In this document: positions 60,155 through 64,000 of the stretch, piece after piece
Numbering within the stretch: position 1 is the stretch's first letter
Layout of the letters: every line of letters begins with the position of its first letter
From: Reticulitermes speratus
Lineage: Eukaryota > Arthropoda > Insecta > Blattodea > Rhinotermitidae
Length of the DNA stretch: 64,000 nt
Assembly (NCBI GenBank): GCA_021186555.1
Contig: JAJKFL010000005.1
Location: 44,015,635 to 44,079,634 of the forward strand
Reading direction: 5' to 3'
Position numbers and translations under genes: made by a program
The notes under the pieces: model-generated
The model's database searches: none
Seen by the model: the letters and a program-made list of their open reading frames with translations, nothing else
What the model was told of the DNA's origin: nothing

Positions 60155-60426
60155 GGGCCGTGCCATGGCTCAGCGATTAGTCGCCGGCCTCTTACCGCGG
60201 AGACCCGGGTTCGATCCCGGGTTGGGTCCACGTGGCACTGGGACAGGTTTCTCTCCGAGTAGTTTAGTTTTCCCCGGTCAATTTCATTCCACCGGTGCTC
60301 CATTAAAATGTAAAACATAAAAAAAACCTTATCATCTTCATCACAGGGTTGCACAATAACTTCAAGGCTGCGGCGCGTCCGTAGCACCTGTTGCGGAGCC
60401 CTTCAATAAAAACAAACAAAAAATAT
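60155..60426 (+). mobile_element. tRNA-derived SINE, family D, with target duplication
   Basis: Head GGGCCGTGCCATGGCTCAGC (A box TGGCTCAGCGATTAG) and B box CCCGGGTTCGATCCCGGG. The body contains GGCACTGGGACAGGTTTCTC and the 3' end is AATAAAAACAAACAAAAAAT. An 8-bp direct repeat CTCAGGCT flanks it at 60147-60154 and 60427-60434. Confidence 0.8.
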
Positions 60427-60689
60427 CTCAGGCTAGTCCACTACAGTTTCGTTTCACATCCTGTTCAATTCACATTATTTACTAATCATTTTAAAATTCG
60501 ACAGTACTCAGTCTGAGTTACTGAGAGCACGCCAACCTCTGCCCTGTCACAGTTACCATGTGTAGTGCCAACAATCAGCTGTGTCGACAGTTACGGAGTT
60601 GGCTGCGTGCCGTTCAACTGGTTCGGCGTGAAGTGTGTCCAACCCGACTGACAAACATTTCATGAACACATAAGCCATCATCAGTTCCG

Positions 60690-61115
60690 GTCTTGGGGCC
60701 GTGGGATATGCTTCATGTCTTCAAAACAAACCAGTAGGCAATAAAAAATCTGTCATCAGTAATGAGAACATCCTGTACTTCTTCAATAAAGACAAACAAA
60801 CATGCAGTCTACACCACAACACGTCTGTCTTCCAGGTAAGTAACCATTTTATATCTCTTCAAGACAGACAAACCACAAGATGGCTGTCCCCAGAAGCGGG
60901 AACATCATATATTTCTTCAAGACAAATAGGCCCGTAGGTTACACTGTAACATATCCGTCGCCAGTAACGGGAAGTCCAGTGTTTTTTCAAGACAGGCAAG
61001 TCAGCAGGCTACATGGTAAGATATCTGTCGCTAAGTAATGGGGAAATCCTTTATTTATTCAATACAAACCAGCAGGCTATACCACAAGATGTCTGTCGCC
61101 AGTCACGGCCCGCTT
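60690..61115 (+). repeat. Diverged 70- to 76-bp tandem repeat
   Basis: About six units share TTCTTCAAGACARACAAACC, AGTAGGCTACACCRYAAGAT and GTCTGTCGCCAGTAACGGGA blocks. Divergence is high, so this is an old array. Confidence 0.75.
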
Positions 61116-64000
61116 TCATTTGTTTTGCTCAGGTCTTATGAAACGCTTTTGCATATTTTTAGACAAGAGTACTTGGTGTACCGCTTGGGACGCTGCCAGC
61201 AATAAAAGTAAAGCACTGGTTTGCGCAAATCACGCGCGATGTGTTGTTTTGACAAAGTCATTCTTGGCGCAGATGGCTAGATCGTTGACCACTGTCGCTG
61301 CATCATCTGCATAGGTTGTTAAGCTCTGAATGAAATGAAACAAACAACCGAAGCATAGGGGAAGGTGTCCTGATCTATTCTAGCTCTATGCCATGATTGC
61401 CCGTGATGGGGATGAGAAAAAGTGTGACAAAATTTCGGTGCCCTTGGTCAAACTCAAACGACACACCTGTCTCCTTACTGCTCTTATGGCCTGATTCGTC
61501 TTGGTGGGGAGTATTTGCGGTTCCGAAGGATAAAAATAAAAATTTGCGACTCTTTTGTTACCAAAAATAATGGTATATTCATGCTGTCTCATGTCCGATT
61601 CTGAAGAACTGTTATCCTGTCTGCAGGATTTCGTGAATTTACTCAGTACCGCCAGAAGGAAGATGGCATCCTCTTTGTTTGTGCATGTTATACATAAAAC
61701 ACATGCATGATTAACCGTCTTTAAACAAACACACAGTACCATAGAACAGGCACCAGGCAGTCTGTGGGCGCCCGTCTCATATTGATCTTCCTGCAAACCG
61801 CTCTGCAAGTCTGTCCGCGCTTGCGCAACGGAAGGTCCAGGGTTCAGAGTCCCTTAACGTAAATAACGGTCAAAACCGCATCCGGGGTCTGCGTAACCCC
61901 CTTCCGCGAGTACTGATATTCCATGTGTCTGCGCCTCATTTACTACAGGTTCAGCTGGGGGTAACAAACCAAAATATACTTCCAAATTTTTCATTGATAT
62001 TCATGAACCTGACCGATGCTGAATAAAATGATGAGATGACAGACTGTCGTTACATTAACTAAGAACAACAACCTGCTAAAGTACAGATAATCCCGGAAAC
62101 GCCATTTTGCAGAAACAGCACAGCACAAGTTTTAACGCTTTGAGGCGCAGTAGTGATTACATGTAACGCCTGCTTTAACAATGAAAAACTAAGTTTTGTC
62201 CAGACAATGTGCTCTTATACTCCATATGATTCTCATAGTAAACAATATTAACCTCTTCGTCTTTGGAAGGGAGACAGTGTGTCTGCTGTGAGGTAGGAAC
62301 TGAATGTTTAAATTTTATTCAGATAAACTTCAGGCTACGCAGGGTTATCAACGACAAAGGCCTGATATTTCACTGCCCACAGCTATCTGACGCAATGCCA
62401 GCAAGCCGTAGCTCGCTGTACTGGAAAATGCTCTCCAGTGCAAAGGTCGCTGGGGGGAAGCTGCTGGTAGTTCACGGCGCCATGAAGCGAGGTGCGCGGC
62501 CATAGTGAGCAATTTATTGATTCGACCGATAAGGCAATTCCACACTAAGCATCATCACGTTCATAAAAATATCTTGTGCAGAGTGAATTCAGAAGACATA
62601 CTATTACGCTTGTATCTCACAACTGATACCTTCCCAAACCAATATTGCAAAACTGCAATCCGACCCCGCAGTGCAGTTTCTGCTTACTTTGCCATTCTGA
62701 ATTCGTATTCCAGGACCTGCACATTTCATGAAATTGTAAATTTCGCCAAAACCCTTTAGTGTCGTTTCCAAGCTTCGTGTTATCAATACAGTGTCTACGG
62801 TTACCATGGTTAACACAGATTGGTATTGGCAATCCCACCCCACAAGTCTGTGTGTCCGCCACATCATTACCGCCAATTACAAAAAATTAAGAACTAAAAA
62901 TCTGACGTTGCCTCAAATGATAAAAATTTCATAAAAGTCCTTTCAGGGTTTCCCGAGTTAAAAATGCACAAGAAGCGACCACCACCCTGCATGGGTTATT
63001 CCCTTGCATTTTCTGCACATAAATCACAAAACTCCAGCTGTACATAATGTACAAGCCGAAATACAAGGCCACTCCCTCTTTCCTATTGGGGTATTTAGAG
63101 AAAAACTTGGAAAGTTTAGAAAACGTAATGAAAACACAAAGTCACTCTAAATTAGACAAGCGTGTCACTACACTGGAACTAATATTAAAGCTTTCACTGC
63201 AATACCGAGTGGAGGAACAGAGATAAAAGCATGCCTTATTAGTCACTATGTACTAGGAAATGACGTGTCCCTTACATGTTACTGGCCTCGCGTGTAAGGC
63301 AATCACTACTTTTCTGTGCGGCTATTTCCGAAATAAACTGTCTTATATTCGGGCTTATGTGGTATTTCTAGTATTTTAATGCATGCTATAATTTTCGCCC
63401 ATCACCGTAACAATACTGGATCAAGGATACAATTCTAATGCTCCACCTTCTACATGAGCAGCTCTTCGTTATTCATGCTACAGTCGCATCAAACGGTTTC
63501 TTCCGGGTGACAACAGACTTAACTTAAGGAAAATAAAATTTTTTTTATAACTTGTAGCCGATTTTGTATTCAGTGCTTAATCTTGACCTAGGACACACAA
63601 CTGCTCAAACTAATCCGCATATCCACTCAGGTTTTTGCTTCACATGCTTCTGACAGCCATTCCTAAAACCTGGACAAGAAGCATCACGACGTAACTCTCA
63701 GAGTCAACAACGAAAGATTTATGTGGCCTTGATCAACAAGTTTGAAGTTCTACACAGGGATCTTTCACAATTCGAGACGAGTGGACATGCGGACCTCAAA
63801 GGACAACACAGCAGTTCTACTGTCACTGACAATGTCTCCATGACTACGATTGTCAGGAGCCATGCTGCAATTCGCAAAAGCCGGGAAAATCGCCTGTCTT
63901 GAGCCTTACAGAGATTCAACCAGCTGCGTGAAAAACAGATACAAATAACAATGCGCCGAAACGCTTCACAACCACCTATCCTCCCCCTGTGACAGACGAT
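61116..64000. other. No gene recognised
   Basis: Only short overlapping frames, including 61386-61808 on minus and 62263-62876. A B-box-like GGTCCAGGGTTCAGAGTCCC near 61832 may be a SINE remnant. Nothing further can be supported. Confidence 0.5.

Overview
This is a stretch of a repeat-rich insect genome, most likely a cockroach or termite (Blattodea). It holds most of one gene on the minus strand: the ERG-type (KCNH family) voltage-gated potassium channel called seizure (sei) in flies. Nine consecutive exons (26736 down to 10965) encode S1 to the end of the cyclic-nucleotide-binding homology domain in one continuous 490-codon frame. All nine have GT-AG borders and matching phases, and each reads closely like vertebrate ERG. 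Four exons below 10.1 kb (9890..10098, 9227..9274, 8976..9112, 3625..3732) probably carry the C-terminal tail. A phase-0 exon at 47794..48048 is the best candidate for the cytoplasmic N-terminus. No PAS/eag-domain exon was recognised, and neither the true start codon nor a secure stop codon was found, so the gene is partial here.

The blattodean guess rests on dispersed repeats whose conceptual translations (for example DSVVGIATRYGLDGPGIE, SQWPCGLRRGSAAARLLG, FWDVTLCNMV) I associate with predicted proteins of cockroaches and termites. It is from memory and was not checked by search.

Layout. 1-8.9 kb: 3' part of the gene, tRNA-derived SINEs, a 46-bp tandem repeat, two palindromic elements. 8.9-18.1 kb: densely spaced exons for the tail, CNBHD, pore and S4. 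18.1-25.4 kb: a 7.3-kb intron with two more palindromes and a SINE. 25.4-26.7 kb: S1-S3 exons around a SINE. 26.7-47.8 kb: a 21-kb intron holding a deleted mariner element with 28-bp terminal inverted repeats, a roughly 0.7-kb GTAT microsatellite, a LINE fragment, and composite or nested SINEs. 47.8-64 kb: the N-terminal exon candidate, then repeats, tandem arrays (34-bp, 39-bp, about 70-bp) and no other recognisable gene.

The most interesting signal is a family of short palindromic elements and single copies carrying hammerhead-ribozyme-like motifs: CUGANGA, then U, then a stem-loop, then GAAA, then CAUGU plus H, with flanking stem-I complementarity. At least eight loci carry them, and in several one motif lies on each arm in opposite orientation. 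They resemble the minimal hammerheads described in Penelope-like retroelements. Some lie in introns in the sense orientation of the channel gene. No reverse transcriptase for such elements is present in the window.
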